DNA of 64,000 nucleotides from an uncultured Verrucomicrobiota bacterium. GTDB taxonomy: Bacteria > Verrucomicrobiota > Verrucomicrobiia > Limisphaerales > CAIYYI01. This document shows positions 37,416 through 45,496 of the stretch, in pieces. The position numbers and the translations under genes are program-made. The notes under the pieces were generated by a model. That model was not told the DNA's origin. It saw nothing but the letters and a program-made list of their open reading frames with translations, and did no database searches. The DNA is taken from NCBI GenBank assembly GCA_903930345.1, contig CAIYYI010000684.1, positions 1 through 64,000 on the forward strand, read 5' to 3'. Position 1 is the first letter of the stretch. Each line of letters begins with the position of its first letter.

Positions 37416-39019
37416 GTCTGCTCGTTGTTACGCCGCTCGCGCGCCGTCAAAAACACCTTCAGATCGGCCGCGCTCCTGCCCCCGAAGCCCGGCACCTCGG
37501 CGATCTCTTCCACCGTCGCCAGCCGCAGGCGCGACACGGATCCAAACCGCCGCAGCAGGGCCGCCTTGCGCTGTTCCCCGATCCCCGGGAATTCGTCCAG
37601 AATGCTCTCAGAGATTTTTTTCAGGCGCAATTGCGCATTGTAGGAATTGGCCAGCCGGTGGGATTCATCGCGCACGCGCTGCAGCAGCTTGAGCGCGCCC
37701 GTGCGGTGATCCAGCCGCAGCGGCTCCGCCTGGCCGGGCCGGTGGATCTCCTCGAATTCCTTCGCCAGCCCGATGACGGGAATGTGCTCCAGCCCCAGCT
37801 TGCGCAGCTCCTCCACCGCCCTGCCCAACTGGCCTTTGCCGCCATCTATCAGGATCAGGTCTGGCAGGGTGGGCGGGCTCGGATTCGCATCGCGCGGGCC
37901 CTCGCGGGGCTTGGCGAGCAGCGCGCGCAACTCGTCCACAATGGGTCGGCCCGCCTCGGGATCATCGGTCGTGGGTTCGCCCTGCTGCTCCTTCAGCAGC
38001 CGGGTGTAGCGCCGCCGGATGGTTTCCGCCATGCAGGCGAAGTCGTCCTGTCCCACCACGGTCTTCATCTTGAACCGCCGGTAATTGGCGCGGTCCGGCC
38101 GGCCATGGCGGAAGACCACCAGCGAGGCCACCGCAAAGGTGCCGCTGATGTTGGAGATGTCAAAGCCCTCGATGCGCTCCGGCGGCTTCGGGAGGCCCAG
38201 CGCGCGGCCCAGCTCCGCCAGGTCCGTCACGGGGTCGATGGCCAGCGGCAGCGTGTACGGGACCCGCGTGAATTTCTCCGTCTTGCGCGTGGTCGCGCGC
38301 AGGTTGGCCACGGTGTCGCGCAGCTCGGCCGCCTTCTCAAAATCGAGCTTGGCGGCGGCCTTTCTCATCTCGTCCTCCAGTTGCGCGCACAGCTCCTGGC
38401 ACTGCCCGCCCAGGAAGTCGCACGCGGCGCGCACCTGGTCCAGATACTGGTCGTGGGTGACATTGTTGATGCACGGGGCGGTGCACCATTTGAGGTTGCC
38501 GTAGAGGCAGTGCTTGTGATCCGCCTCCGTGGGCGTGAGCGGTCGGCAGCCCCGCAGGTTGAACTGCCGGCGCATCGTCGCCAGCGTGCCCCTCAGGGCT
38601 CCCGCGTTGGGGAACGGGCCGAAATACCGCGCCCCATCCTCCTGCCGCAGGCGCGTGAGGGTGAACCGGGGGATGGGATCATTCAGGTTCACTTTGAGGA
38701 GCAGGAACCGTTTGTCGTCCTTGAAGCTGACGTTGTACCGGGGCTGGAACTCCTTGATCAGCTTCCCCTCCAGCAGCAGGGCCTCGGGCTCGCTGCGCAC
38801 CACGTGGACGTCCAGGTCGTGGATGGCCTCCACCAGGGCGTTGAGCTTCAGGTCCCAGCCGTGGCGGCGCGAGGGGTGGAAGTACTGGTTCACGCGCTTG
38901 CGCAGATCCAGGGCCTTGCCGACATAGATCACCGTCCCGAAGCGGTCCTTCATCAGGTACACGCCCGGTTTGTGGGGCAAGGCGCTCAGCTTGGCGCGGA
39001 TCTGCTCGTTCGCCGGCAT
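37412..39019 (-). CDS. uvrC: Excinuclease ABC subunit C
   Basis: A 535-residue protein, somewhat shorter than the usual 600 but with every domain. It has the GIY-YIG nuclease (KPGVYLMKDRFGTVIYVGKA, residues 17-36), a cysteine-containing middle (KHCLYGNLKWCTAPC), a UVR segment (KLDFEKAAELRDTVANL) and the RNase H-like nuclease (EGFDISNISGTFAVAS, LILIDGGKGQL). A helix-hairpin-helix pair ends it (FPGIGEQRKAALLRRFGS and VPGFGGRSAADLKVFL). It makes both incisions in nucleotide-excision repair with UvrAB. It overlaps crcB by 4 bp, an unusual pairing. Confidence 0.97.
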   Translation of the reverse strand: MPANEQIRAKLSALPHKPGVYLMKDRFGTVIYVGKALDLRKRVNQYFHPSRRHGWDLKLNALVEAIHDLDVHVVRSEPEALLLEGKLIKEFQPRYNVSFKDDKRFLLLKVNLNDPIPRFTLTRLRQEDGARYFGPFPNAGALRGTLATMRRQFNLRGCRPLTPTEADHKHCLYGNLKWCTAPCINNVTHDQYLDQVRAACDFLGGQCQELCAQLEDEMRKAAAKLDFEKAAELRDTVANLRATTRKTEKFTRVPYTLPLAIDPVTDLAELGRALGLPKPPERIEGFDISNISGTFAVASLVVFRHGRPDRANYRRFKMKTVVGQDDFACMAETIRRRYTRLLKEQQGEPTTDDPEAGRPIVDELRALLAKPREGPRDANPSPPTLPDLILIDGGKGQLGRAVEELRKLGLEHIPVIGLAKEFEEIHRPGQAEPLRLDHRTGALKLLQRVRDESHRLANSYNAQLRLKKISESILDEFPGIGEQRKAALLRRFGSVSRLRLATVEEIAEVPGFGGRSAADLKVFLTARERRNNEQT

Positions 39020-39066
39020 GGGCAGAACCTAGCCGGGACCGGGCGGAGAGGCAACTCCCGGACCAG

Positions 39067-39119
39067 CCTTTCTCAAGGGTTCTTCACGGATTATAATCCG
39101 TGAATACCTTTCTCAAGGG
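39067..39119. repeat. Hairpin element bracketed by 13-bp direct repeats
   Basis: CCTTTCTCAAGGG occurs at 39067-39079 and again at 39107-39119. Between them lies a perfect 22-bp palindrome (39083-39104) with the half-site TTCACGGATTA. The layout could be a small inserted hairpin with target duplication, a REP-like element or a terminator. The core CGGATT/AATCCG recurs at 55793. Confidence 0.6.
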
Positions 39120-39131
39120 GGAGTGGCTGCC

Positions 39132-40304
39132 CTACCCGGTGCGCGGGTGGTTGGGACGGGCGCTTTTCCGCCTGGTTCCGATGCAATCCGCCAGCGGGCG
39201 GACGGTGATTTTGTCATCCAGGGCATAAACCCGCTGCCCGGGGTAGATGACCCAAAGTTCGTCCAGACCGAGGTCGGAGATGGCCAGGTGCATGGAGCGC
39301 GACGCGGCCGGGGCGTCCGCCCGTTTGAATTCCACGCCGATGCGTCTGCCCTTCAATTCCATCAGCAGGTCAAGTTCCGAACCGCTGTGCACCGCGTAAA
39401 ACCAGGTTTGGTCCGGTTGCTGGGCCTGGATGATTTCTTCCAAGGCAAAGCCTTCCCACGATGCCCCCAGCTTGGGATGGGTCAGCAATTCCGCCGCCGA
39501 CCGGATGCCGCACAGGGAGTGGAACAGGCCGGAGTCCCGGAAGTAGAGCTTCGGGGACTTGACGAGCCGCTTGCCCAGGTTGGCCTGCCACGGCAGCAGC
39601 CGCCGGATCATGAAGGTTTGCTCCAGCGCGTCCAGATAGGCGCGGGCCGTGTTGGGGGCGATCCCCAGTGAGGCGGCGATTTCGCTGCCGTTCCAAAGCT
39701 GCGCATGGTAATGCGCCAGCATGGTCCAAAACCGGCCCATCAAGGCTGGCGACAGGGCAAAGCCCAAAGCCGCGAGGTCGCGCTCCAGAAACGTGAGGAT
39801 GAAATTCTTCCGCCAGGCCGCGCTGGATTCATCATCCGCAGCCAGGAAAGAGCGCGGGAAGCCGCCGCGTTGCCAGAGCGTTTCCTGCGCCCTGTCCGGC
39901 AATTCGGCCAGGTCAAATCCGCGCAACTCGACAAGTTCAACCCGCCCGGCCAGCGATTCGGAGGCTTGGCGGGAAAGCTCCGGCGAGGCGCTGCCCAGAA
40001 TCAGGAAGGTGGCCGGCTGTTTGGCGCGGTCGGCCAGCACGCGCAGGACGGGAAAGAGCTTGGGCTGGCGCTGGGCTTCATCAATCACCACCAATCCCCG
40101 CAAGTCCTGCAGGGCCGTCATGGGATTTTCCATCAACTGCGCCACGACGGGGTCTTCGAGATCAAAATAGTGGGGATGGCCGGCGGGAACCAACTGGCGG
40201 GCCAGCGTGGTTTTGCCGCATTGGCGCGGGCCCAGCAGGGTGACGACGGGGTTGCGGGCCAAAGCTTTTTTTAGCCGGTTCAGATAATATGGGCGCGCAA
40301 TCAT
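39132..40304 (-). CDS. AAA_14/DUF4143 ATP-binding protein
   Basis: A 390-residue protein with Walker A GPRQCGKTTL near residue 25 and Walker B LVVIDEAQRQP near 70. LILGSASPELSRQASESLAGR follows, as is usual for the AAA_14 family. The C-terminal DUF4143 part contains RLLPWQANLGKRLVKSPK and LDLLMELKGRRIGVEFKRAD, a PD-(D/E)xK-like core. The function is unsettled; such genes are widespread, often acquired, and sometimes proposed as toxin- or defence-related. It stands alone with the hairpin repeat behind its stop. Confidence 0.85.
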   Translation of the reverse strand: MIARPYYLNRLKKALARNPVVTLLGPRQCGKTTLARQLVPAGHPHYFDLEDPVVAQLMENPMTALQDLRGLVVIDEAQRQPKLFPVLRVLADRAKQPATFLILGSASPELSRQASESLAGRVELVELRGFDLAELPDRAQETLWQRGGFPRSFLAADDESSAAWRKNFILTFLERDLAALGFALSPALMGRFWTMLAHYHAQLWNGSEIAASLGIAPNTARAYLDALEQTFMIRRLLPWQANLGKRLVKSPKLYFRDSGLFHSLCGIRSAAELLTHPKLGASWEGFALEEIIQAQQPDQTWFYAVHSGSELDLLMELKGRRIGVEFKRADAPAASRSMHLAISDLGLDELWVIYPGQRVYALDDKITVRPLADCIGTRRKSARPNHPRTG

Positions 40305-40545
40305 GGTTGAAATATTGCAATGTGAATGCCAAATTTCAAGTATTGTTTTGGATCAATCCGGGCAGGCCGGTCCGGATGGGCGGGGGGCGTTGGGGATATT
40401 GCGCTTACCGTGAGGTGTAATAAAGGGAATTGGATTAATGAACCAAGGCCAGACGATGAACTGAGATGGAAAGGGCAACAGTTCATACCACGGTGCCGGG
40501 GATATTTGGCTGTGCGGGGGGCGTGGGGACCCGTACATTGCCGGG

Positions 40546-41472
40546 GTGTCGGGCAAGCGTTCAGGCGGGATGCTGGCCGCCGGGTTGGTGGGCGCCGTTT
40601 TCCTCTGGGGCGGCAACAACGCCGGGGTCAAGTATCTGGTGACGTTCTGGCCGCCCATCTGGGTGGGCGGCACGCGCTTTCTATGCGCGGGTCTCCTGCT
40701 CCTGGCGGTGGTGTCATGGACGCGCTGGCTGGGACCGGCCCCGCGCCTGGACCGGTCGGTGCGCCGCCGCCTCTGGTGGCAGGGCGGCCTGCCGCTGGCG
40801 GCGTACATCATGGCCTTCAATTACGCCCTGCACTTCACCGCCGCCTCCCATGTGGCCCTGTACCTGGGGGCCTCCCCCGTCTGGGCGCTGCTGTGGGAGG
40901 GGCGCGGGACGGGCAGCCGGGTCGCGCTGCTCAAGCGGTATGCGGCGGCGTTGCTGGCGTTCTCGGGTGTGATGGTGCTGTTCTGGCCGGTGCTGCTGGA
41001 TTCCCAAGGCCGACTGCCCGGGGAGTTGCTGGGCCTGCTCGGCAGCGGGCTGTGGACCTGGTACGGACGCCAATGCCGCGCGCTGAGCGGCGACGTGGCG
41101 GGGGCCAGCCTGACGGCGCACACCATGTGGCGGGCCGGGGTGTTGCTGCTGCCGTTCGGGCTGCTGGAGATCAGCCGGGACGGGCTGCCGTGGAGCGCGA
41201 TGATTGGCGGCGTGCAGCTCTACTGCACGGTGGCGGGCGGGGTGGTGGCGTTTGCCCTGTGGAACAGGGCGCTGCGCCACTGGCAAACCAGCGAGGTTTA
41301 CCTGTTCACCAACCTCATCCCGCTTTCGACCATGCTCTGGGCGCACCTGACGCTGGGCGAACCCATCACCCGCGACTTCTGGACCGCCATGGTGTTGATC
41401 GTCGCCGGGGTGCTCCTGGGCCAGGCCGATTGGCAGCGCCTCCTGGGCAAGCGCTGGTGGCCCGCAGATTGA
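40546..41472 (+). CDS. DMT superfamily transporter (EamA family)
   Basis: A 308-residue protein with about ten transmembrane helices in two EamA halves: GAVFLWGGNNAGVKYLV at the start and YCTVAGGVVAFALWNRAL in the second half, the latter followed by LFTNLIPLSTMLWAHLTLGE, a typical helix-9 region. It starts with GTG and has no better ATG in range. Drug/metabolite transporters of this type export amino acids or metabolites; the substrate cannot be told. The 241 bp before it are noncoding and AT-richer. Confidence 0.88.
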   Translation: MSGKRSGGMLAAGLVGAVFLWGGNNAGVKYLVTFWPPIWVGGTRFLCAGLLLLAVVSWTRWLGPAPRLDRSVRRRLWWQGGLPLAAYIMAFNYALHFTAASHVALYLGASPVWALLWEGRGTGSRVALLKRYAAALLAFSGVMVLFWPVLLDSQGRLPGELLGLLGSGLWTWYGRQCRALSGDVAGASLTAHTMWRAGVLLLPFGLLEISRDGLPWSAMIGGVQLYCTVAGGVVAFALWNRALRHWQTSEVYLFTNLIPLSTMLWAHLTLGEPITRDFWTAMVLIVAGVLLGQADWQRLLGKRWWPAD

Positions 41473-41495
41473 CCCCGGTCTGTCACACGACCCCC

Positions 41496-41547
41496 TGTAG
41501 CGGCAGGCATCCTTGCCTGCCGTACCTCCCGGCTTCCAGCCGGGCGG
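41496..41547. repeat. Dispersed intergenic double-hairpin repeat
   Basis: Two neighbouring hairpins. Arms CGGCAGGC/GCCTGCCG lie at 41501-41522 and CCCGGCT/AGCCGGG at 41528-41544. The same words recur in the cluster at 61218-61411, so this is one copy of a dispersed repeat family. Confidence 0.75.
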
Positions 41548-41630
41548 CAATCTCACACCAACCAAATATACGGCTCCCGCCGAACCACCCCCATCTCCCC
41601 CCAGTGAGGCGATTGAATATTCGACCCTTC

Positions 41631-41645
41631 TTGGAACCGTTCCAA
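41631..41645. promoter_or_regulatory. Palindrome upstream of a phage-like gene
   Basis: TTGGAACCGTTCCAA is a perfect 15-bp inverted repeat ending 34 bp before the ATG of the tail-fibre-like gene. It is a candidate repressor operator; no protein can be assigned. Confidence 0.4.
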
Positions 41646-41679
41646 ACCCGGTTGCGATGGTTTCCGGCACACTGGGGCC

Positions 41680-42852
41680 ATGAAAAACAACCCTATCCTG
41701 AACAGTTTCAAAACCTCCACCCTCACCCTGGCGTTCGCATTGGCGGGTTTGGCCGCAACGCCCCCCGCCGAGGCGTCCACCGTGGTCGGCGGGGTGATTG
41801 ACACCCGTGGCCAACCGGCGGCGTTGAACGTGACTTTCGCGCCCCTCTCCACGCCCCGGGCGGATGCGCCCAACGTCATCTTCTCCAGCGATCAGACCGT
41901 CACGACCGATGCCGCCGGTCAGTTCAGCCTGGCGCTCAAGGCGGGCCAGTACAAGGTGTCGGTGGGCAGCCAGACGCGCGATGCCTTTGTGGTGACGGTT
42001 CCCGAGGGTGCCGCCACCCATGATTGGACCACGCTCATCACCACTCCCCTGACCACGCTTTCCGTGGCGCCGCCCGCGCTGGAGGAGCGGCGGTTTCGCG
42101 GCGTGCCTGGCGGATACGCCGCCCTAGATGCCTCCGGCCATGTGCCTGTGGCGCAACTGGGCCTGGGGGTTCCGGAGGCGGCGCTCTTCCTGCGCGGGGA
42201 TGGCACCTGGGCCAGCCCGGTGAGTGATCCTTTGAGCGTGGGACGGCTGCGGTTGGCGCCGGGGGTGGAACCGGCCGGGCTGGCCGAGGGGGATCTGTGG
42301 CTGGAGGCTCCGGGCAATCGCCGCCTGGTTTATCAGGCCGGGGCGCGGCAGGCGCTGGAGACGGTGCTCTTCACCGGCTCCGCCCGCGTGGTGGTGACCA
42401 ACACCACGGCGGAAACCTCCCTGCTGGCCGCCGGCGTGGGCACCCTGACCCTGCCCGCGAATTTCCTGACGCCGGGCAAATCCCTGCTGCTGCGCCTGCG
42501 CGGGATTACGTCGGCACCGGCGTCCGCCTCCACGGGCACGTTTCGAGTGCGTCTGGGGAGCGCGTCGTTTGTCAGTTCCGCCCTCAGTTACACGCCGAAC
42601 ATGGCCAACCGGTTCACGGATTTTGAACTCCAGTTCACCTGCCTGGAGGCGGGCGCGGCGGGCGGCGTGGTGGCCGGCGGCAGTTTCCGCAGCACCTCCA
42701 TGACCCTGATGCTCGGCTCCGCCCCCAACCCGTACCAGGCGGGGTTGGCGGTGGATACGACCCAGCCGCTGGCCCTGGACGTGTTGGTCACCCACTCCGC
42801 CACCGGTTGCTCCCTGGCCACGCTGCAAGTCTCCCTGCAGGTGCTGAACTGA
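41680..42852 (+). CDS. Exported protein with phage tail-fibre-like features
   Basis: A 390-residue protein. Residues 1-33 resemble a signal peptide ending PAEA. About 35-125 form a transthyretin-like repeat (GGVIDTRGQPAALNV, TTDAAGQFSLALKAGQYKVS). The middle contains GYAALDASGHVPVAQLG and ALFLRGDGTWA, which are wording typical of phage tail fibres. The C-terminal third is beta-rich (GTLTLPANFLTPGKSLLLRL). An exported signal on a tail-fibre body is odd. It stands 35 bp before a head-tail connector gene, with which it may share a phage origin. Confidence 0.5.
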   Translation: MKNNPILNSFKTSTLTLAFALAGLAATPPAEASTVVGGVIDTRGQPAALNVTFAPLSTPRADAPNVIFSSDQTVTTDAAGQFSLALKAGQYKVSVGSQTRDAFVVTVPEGAATHDWTTLITTPLTTLSVAPPALEERRFRGVPGGYAALDASGHVPVAQLGLGVPEAALFLRGDGTWASPVSDPLSVGRLRLAPGVEPAGLAEGDLWLEAPGNRRLVYQAGARQALETVLFTGSARVVVTNTTAETSLLAAGVGTLTLPANFLTPGKSLLLRLRGITSAPASASTGTFRVRLGSASFVSSALSYTPNMANRFTDFELQFTCLEAGAAGGVVAGGSFRSTSMTLMLGSAPNPYQAGLAVDTTQPLALDVLVTHSATGCSLATLQVSLQVLN

Positions 42853-42887
42853 AACCGTGCCTCCGATTGTCGCTCAGGAAATGACTT

Positions 42888-43535
42888 ATGCTCGCCACCT
42901 TGACCACGTTGAAAACCCGCCTGGGAATCGCCCTGTCCGAAACCGGCGCGGACCCCTTGCTGACCGGCTTCCTGGAGCAGGTCAGCGCGCGGATGGAGCT
43001 GTATTGCAACCGCCGGTTCGCCCGGGTGGAACATGGCTGGGAGGAGTTTCCCGGGGAGCAGTCGGAGTTGCGGCTGGAGCGTTATCCGCTGGAAACAATC
43101 CACAGCCTGGAGCTGAAGCTCAGCGAGGCAACGGGCTGGCAGGCGGTGCCGCTGCCGGACTGCATCGTGCGGGGCGGCTGCCTGATCTCGTTGGGGGTGG
43201 CGGCGGGCCCGCGCGGATCGGTCGTGCGGCTGGAGCACACGGGCGGCCATGTGTTGCCCGGGCAACTGGTGGAGCCCGGGCAGGTGGCGTTGCCGGTGGA
43301 GCTGGAATTGGCCTGCGTGGAACAGGCGGCCTATCTCCATCAAAACCGCGAGCGGGTCGGTTTGACGAGCTTTGCCGGGCTGCGGTCTGATTATGAGCGG
43401 TACTTTGGCGTTTCGGCGGGTGGGGAAACCCCGGCGCAGGCCCAGGACGTGCGGATGTTCTGGCAATTCAACCACCAGGATCTGCTGCCCGGCGTCCTGG
43501 CCATCCTCAACCGCCACCGCCGCCTGGCGGGCTGA
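42888..43535 (+). CDS. Phage gp6-like head-tail connector protein
   Basis: A 215-residue protein. The N-terminal half, LTTLKTRLGIALSETGADPL, then LTGFLEQVSARMELYCNRRF, is the helical pattern of gp6/HK97-type head-tail connectors. ERYPLETIHSLELKLSE is the next conserved strand. Connectors sit between portal and tail in siphophages. No terminase, portal, capsid or integrase gene is in the window, so this is an orphan. The tail-fibre-like gene precedes it by 35 bp. Confidence 0.6.
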   Translation: MLATLTTLKTRLGIALSETGADPLLTGFLEQVSARMELYCNRRFARVEHGWEEFPGEQSELRLERYPLETIHSLELKLSEATGWQAVPLPDCIVRGGCLISLGVAAGPRGSVVRLEHTGGHVLPGQLVEPGQVALPVELELACVEQAAYLHQNRERVGLTSFAGLRSDYERYFGVSAGGETPAQAQDVRMFWQFNHQDLLPGVLAILNRHRRLAG

Positions 43536-43625
43536 TCCTCTCCGCGAAAAAGATTGCGGGATTTCTCTTTATCCGGTGTATAAACGGGTGGATAACAAAT
43601 GCAAGTCCGCCACCCTGATTGAGTT

Positions 43626-43952
43626 ATGACTGACCAACCAACGCCCAGCCCGGATCCGGCGCTGGCGGCGCTCCTGCGCCGCGCGCGACCGGCTCCCGGG
43701 CTGCCGCCCCGCTTCCAGGAGCGTGTCTGGCGGCGTCTTGAGACCGCCCGTGCCACACCGGAGAATGCCGCCCCCCATTGGCTGGAGCTGCTGGTCTCCC
43801 GGATGCTGCGGCCCCGCTGGCTAATGGCTGCCTCCCTGGCCATGGTGCTGGTGGCCGCCACCGCCGGGGCCTGGCAGGGGGTGAACCACGCCCGGCTGGA
43901 CGCCCAGCACCGCTATCTGGCCTCCGTCAATCCGGATTTCTCCCAACCCTGA
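43626..43952 (+). CDS. Single-helix protein, probable anti-sigma factor (CnrY-like position)
   Basis: A 108-residue protein with a proline- and arginine-rich cytoplasmic N-terminus (LPPRFQERVWRRLETARA), one membrane helix (LMAASLAMVLVAATAGAW, about 68-85) and a short outer tail. Size and topology fit small anti-sigma factors such as CnrY. Gene order supports it: a metal-sensor-like protein and an ECF sigma factor follow on the same strand, as in cnrYXH. Sequence similarity itself is too weak for proof. A possible promoter with TATAAA lies near 43577. Confidence 0.55.
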   Translation: MTDQPTPSPDPALAALLRRARPAPGLPPRFQERVWRRLETARATPENAAPHWLELLVSRMLRPRWLMAASLAMVLVAATAGAWQGVNHARLDAQHRYLASVNPDFSQP

Positions 43953-43964
43953 CCCTCCCGCCGC

Positions 43965-44459
43965 ATGCGCCGCGCCCTGATCCTTCTACCGCTGGTGGCT
44001 TTGGCCGCCGCCGCCTTGTTCCTGGCCGTCTTCCACCTGGCGGAATACTGCTGCGTCAAACATCTGGCCGCCCGCCAGGATGACCTTTCCTGGCTGCAAC
44101 AGGAGTTCCGGCTGAGTGACGCGGAACTGGCCCGCGTGCGGGAGTTGCACGCCGGGTACCAACCGCAGTGCCAGGAGGTCTGCACCCGCATCGCCGCCGC
44201 CCAGGCCCGCCTCAACCAGGCCCTGGACCAGGATCGGGGGGTCACGCCCGAGGTGGAGAAACTCCTGCTGGAAGTGGCCACCCTGCGGACGGAGTGCCAG
44301 ACGCGGATGCTCCGGCACTTTGAGGAGGTCAGCCGCGCCATGCCCCCCCGGGAGGGGGAGCGGTACCGCGCCGAAATGCGCCGCCTGACCCTGGGCCACC
44401 ACGAGCAGATGGAGCGCAGCATGGCCAATCCCCCCTCCTCCGGGCATGCACACCATTGA
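43965..44459 (+). CDS. Membrane-anchored periplasmic metal-sensor-like protein (CnrX/Spy-like)
   Basis: A 164-residue protein with an N-terminal helix (LLPLVALAAAALFLAVFHLA) and a periplasmic helical domain of the heavy-metal-resistance type (DDLSWLQQEFRLSDAELARV, then RELHAGYQPQCQEVC and RHFEEVSRAMPPREGERY). CnrX of the cobalt/nickel system has the same build. Potential ligands include Cys and His near the membrane (HLAEYCCVKHL) and a His-rich C-terminus. It sits between the putative anti-sigma gene and the sigma gene, overlapping the latter by 14 bp. Confidence 0.65.
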   Translation: MRRALILLPLVALAAAALFLAVFHLAEYCCVKHLAARQDDLSWLQQEFRLSDAELARVRELHAGYQPQCQEVCTRIAAAQARLNQALDQDRGVTPEVEKLLLEVATLRTECQTRMLRHFEEVSRAMPPREGERYRAEMRRLTLGHHEQMERSMANPPSSGHAHH

Positions 44460-45045
44460 AGATGCCCAGGCCGACCAGGCCGCCATGCGGCGACTGGCCG
44501 CCGGCCAGGAGGCCGCCTTGGATGAGCTGATGGCCCGCCATGCGGAACCCCTCTTTCATTACCTCCACCGCCTGCTGGCCAACGAGGAGGACGCTGAGGA
44601 TCTGGCCCAGGAAACCTTTGTCCGCGTGCATCAAAACCGCGCCCGCTTTCGGCCTGCGGAAAAGTTTACCACCTGGCTGTACACCATCGCCACCAACCTG
44701 GCCCGCAACCGCCACCGCTGGCGCACGCGCCATCCCAATGTCTCGCTGGATACCACCGCGGATGACAGCGGCGCCTCGCTGGGCGATCTGCTCCCCTCCC
44801 CGGACCGGGAACCGGCGGAGGCGCTGGCCGGGCAGGAAACGCAGGCCGCCGTGCGCAATGCGGTCGGTCAACTCCCCGAGGATCTGCGGATGGCGATCAT
44901 CCTGTGCGAATGGCAGGAGCTGAGCCTGGCGGAGGCTGCGGACATCCTGAACACCACCATCAAAGCCGTGGAATCCCGGCTCTATCGCGCCCGGAAGCAA
45001 CTCCGGGCCGCCCTGGTCCGGTATCTGCCCGCGTCGGCATGCTGA
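44446..45045 (+). CDS. ECF-type RNA polymerase sigma factor
   Basis: A 199-residue sigma-70 family protein. Region 2 is seen in LFHYLHRLLANEEDAEDLAQ, ETFVRVHQNRARFRPAEKFT and TWLYTIATNLARNRHR. Region 4 is LPEDLRMAIILCEWQELSLA, then EAADILNTTIKAVESRLYRA and RKQLR. It is the last gene of a CnrY-CnrX-CnrH-like run and probably responds to an envelope signal such as a metal ion through the two proteins before it. Its 3' end and the downstream 100 bp are duplicated at 46088-46389. Confidence 0.92.
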   Translation: MHTIEDAQADQAAMRRLAAGQEAALDELMARHAEPLFHYLHRLLANEEDAEDLAQETFVRVHQNRARFRPAEKFTTWLYTIATNLARNRHRWRTRHPNVSLDTTADDSGASLGDLLPSPDREPAEALAGQETQAAVRNAVGQLPEDLRMAIILCEWQELSLAEAADILNTTIKAVESRLYRARKQLRAALVRYLPASAC

Positions 45046-45142
45046 CCTTTGGGCGGTTTCGCCTTTGACCAAAAGACCTTGAGCCAGGGAACATTCATGA
45101 AATGCAATTAATGGCGAACCAGGCTGCTTCAGCCACCACGCC
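44842..45142 (+). repeat. Source copy of a 300-bp direct duplication
   Basis: This stretch (sigma region 4 plus about 100 bp downstream) is repeated at 46088-46389 with about 17 differences in 300 bp by eye, roughly 94 percent identity. The two copies bracket a lower-GC segment that carries one small gene. Confidence 0.85.
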
Positions 45143-45496
45143 CCTGATTGAACAAGCCCGTCGGCCCCGGATCTGCGGAGAACGGACCATCCTGAGAGCT
45201 TGGGCACTTATGTTTGGGGCGCAGCCATCGGGCCGTGGTTTTGGCACCCGGTAGTGGGTAGGCGAGCCGTCCCGCCCCCCGTCCCAGTCTTTCATTCGTT
45301 TGTCCCTTATTCGCCTGTCCAAAAATCCCCGCGTTCCGCCTTCCCCATTGTCTTGGTCCCGTGGTCAGTGGTCCCGCAGTCGTTTTTCACCCTTCCATTT
45401 GCCATTGCCAACGTGGGTTTGCCTGTCCAATATCGCATCCTAATGAAAACCCTGCCACCACTAACAGCGAACGAAAGGTTCGTTTAATTTTACTGT
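45143..45496. other. Intergenic stretch between sigma gene and small membrane protein
   Basis: About 350 bp with no convincing gene. The hairpin AACGAA-AGG-TTCGTT at 45470-45484, followed by a T-rich run, lies just before the next ATG and could be an operator or leader element. Confidence 0.4.

Noticed and set aside
39020-39066. Fluoride riboswitch before uvrC-crcB
   Set aside because: The short leader does not show the conserved riboswitch core.
40326-41801. A 491-codon plus-strand frame overlapping the DMT transporter
   Set aside because: It is out of frame with the transporter, whose ten helices and EamA pattern are clear.
41680-43535. Intact prophage
   Set aside because: Only two virion-like genes are present; there is no integrase, terminase, portal, capsid or attachment repeat.
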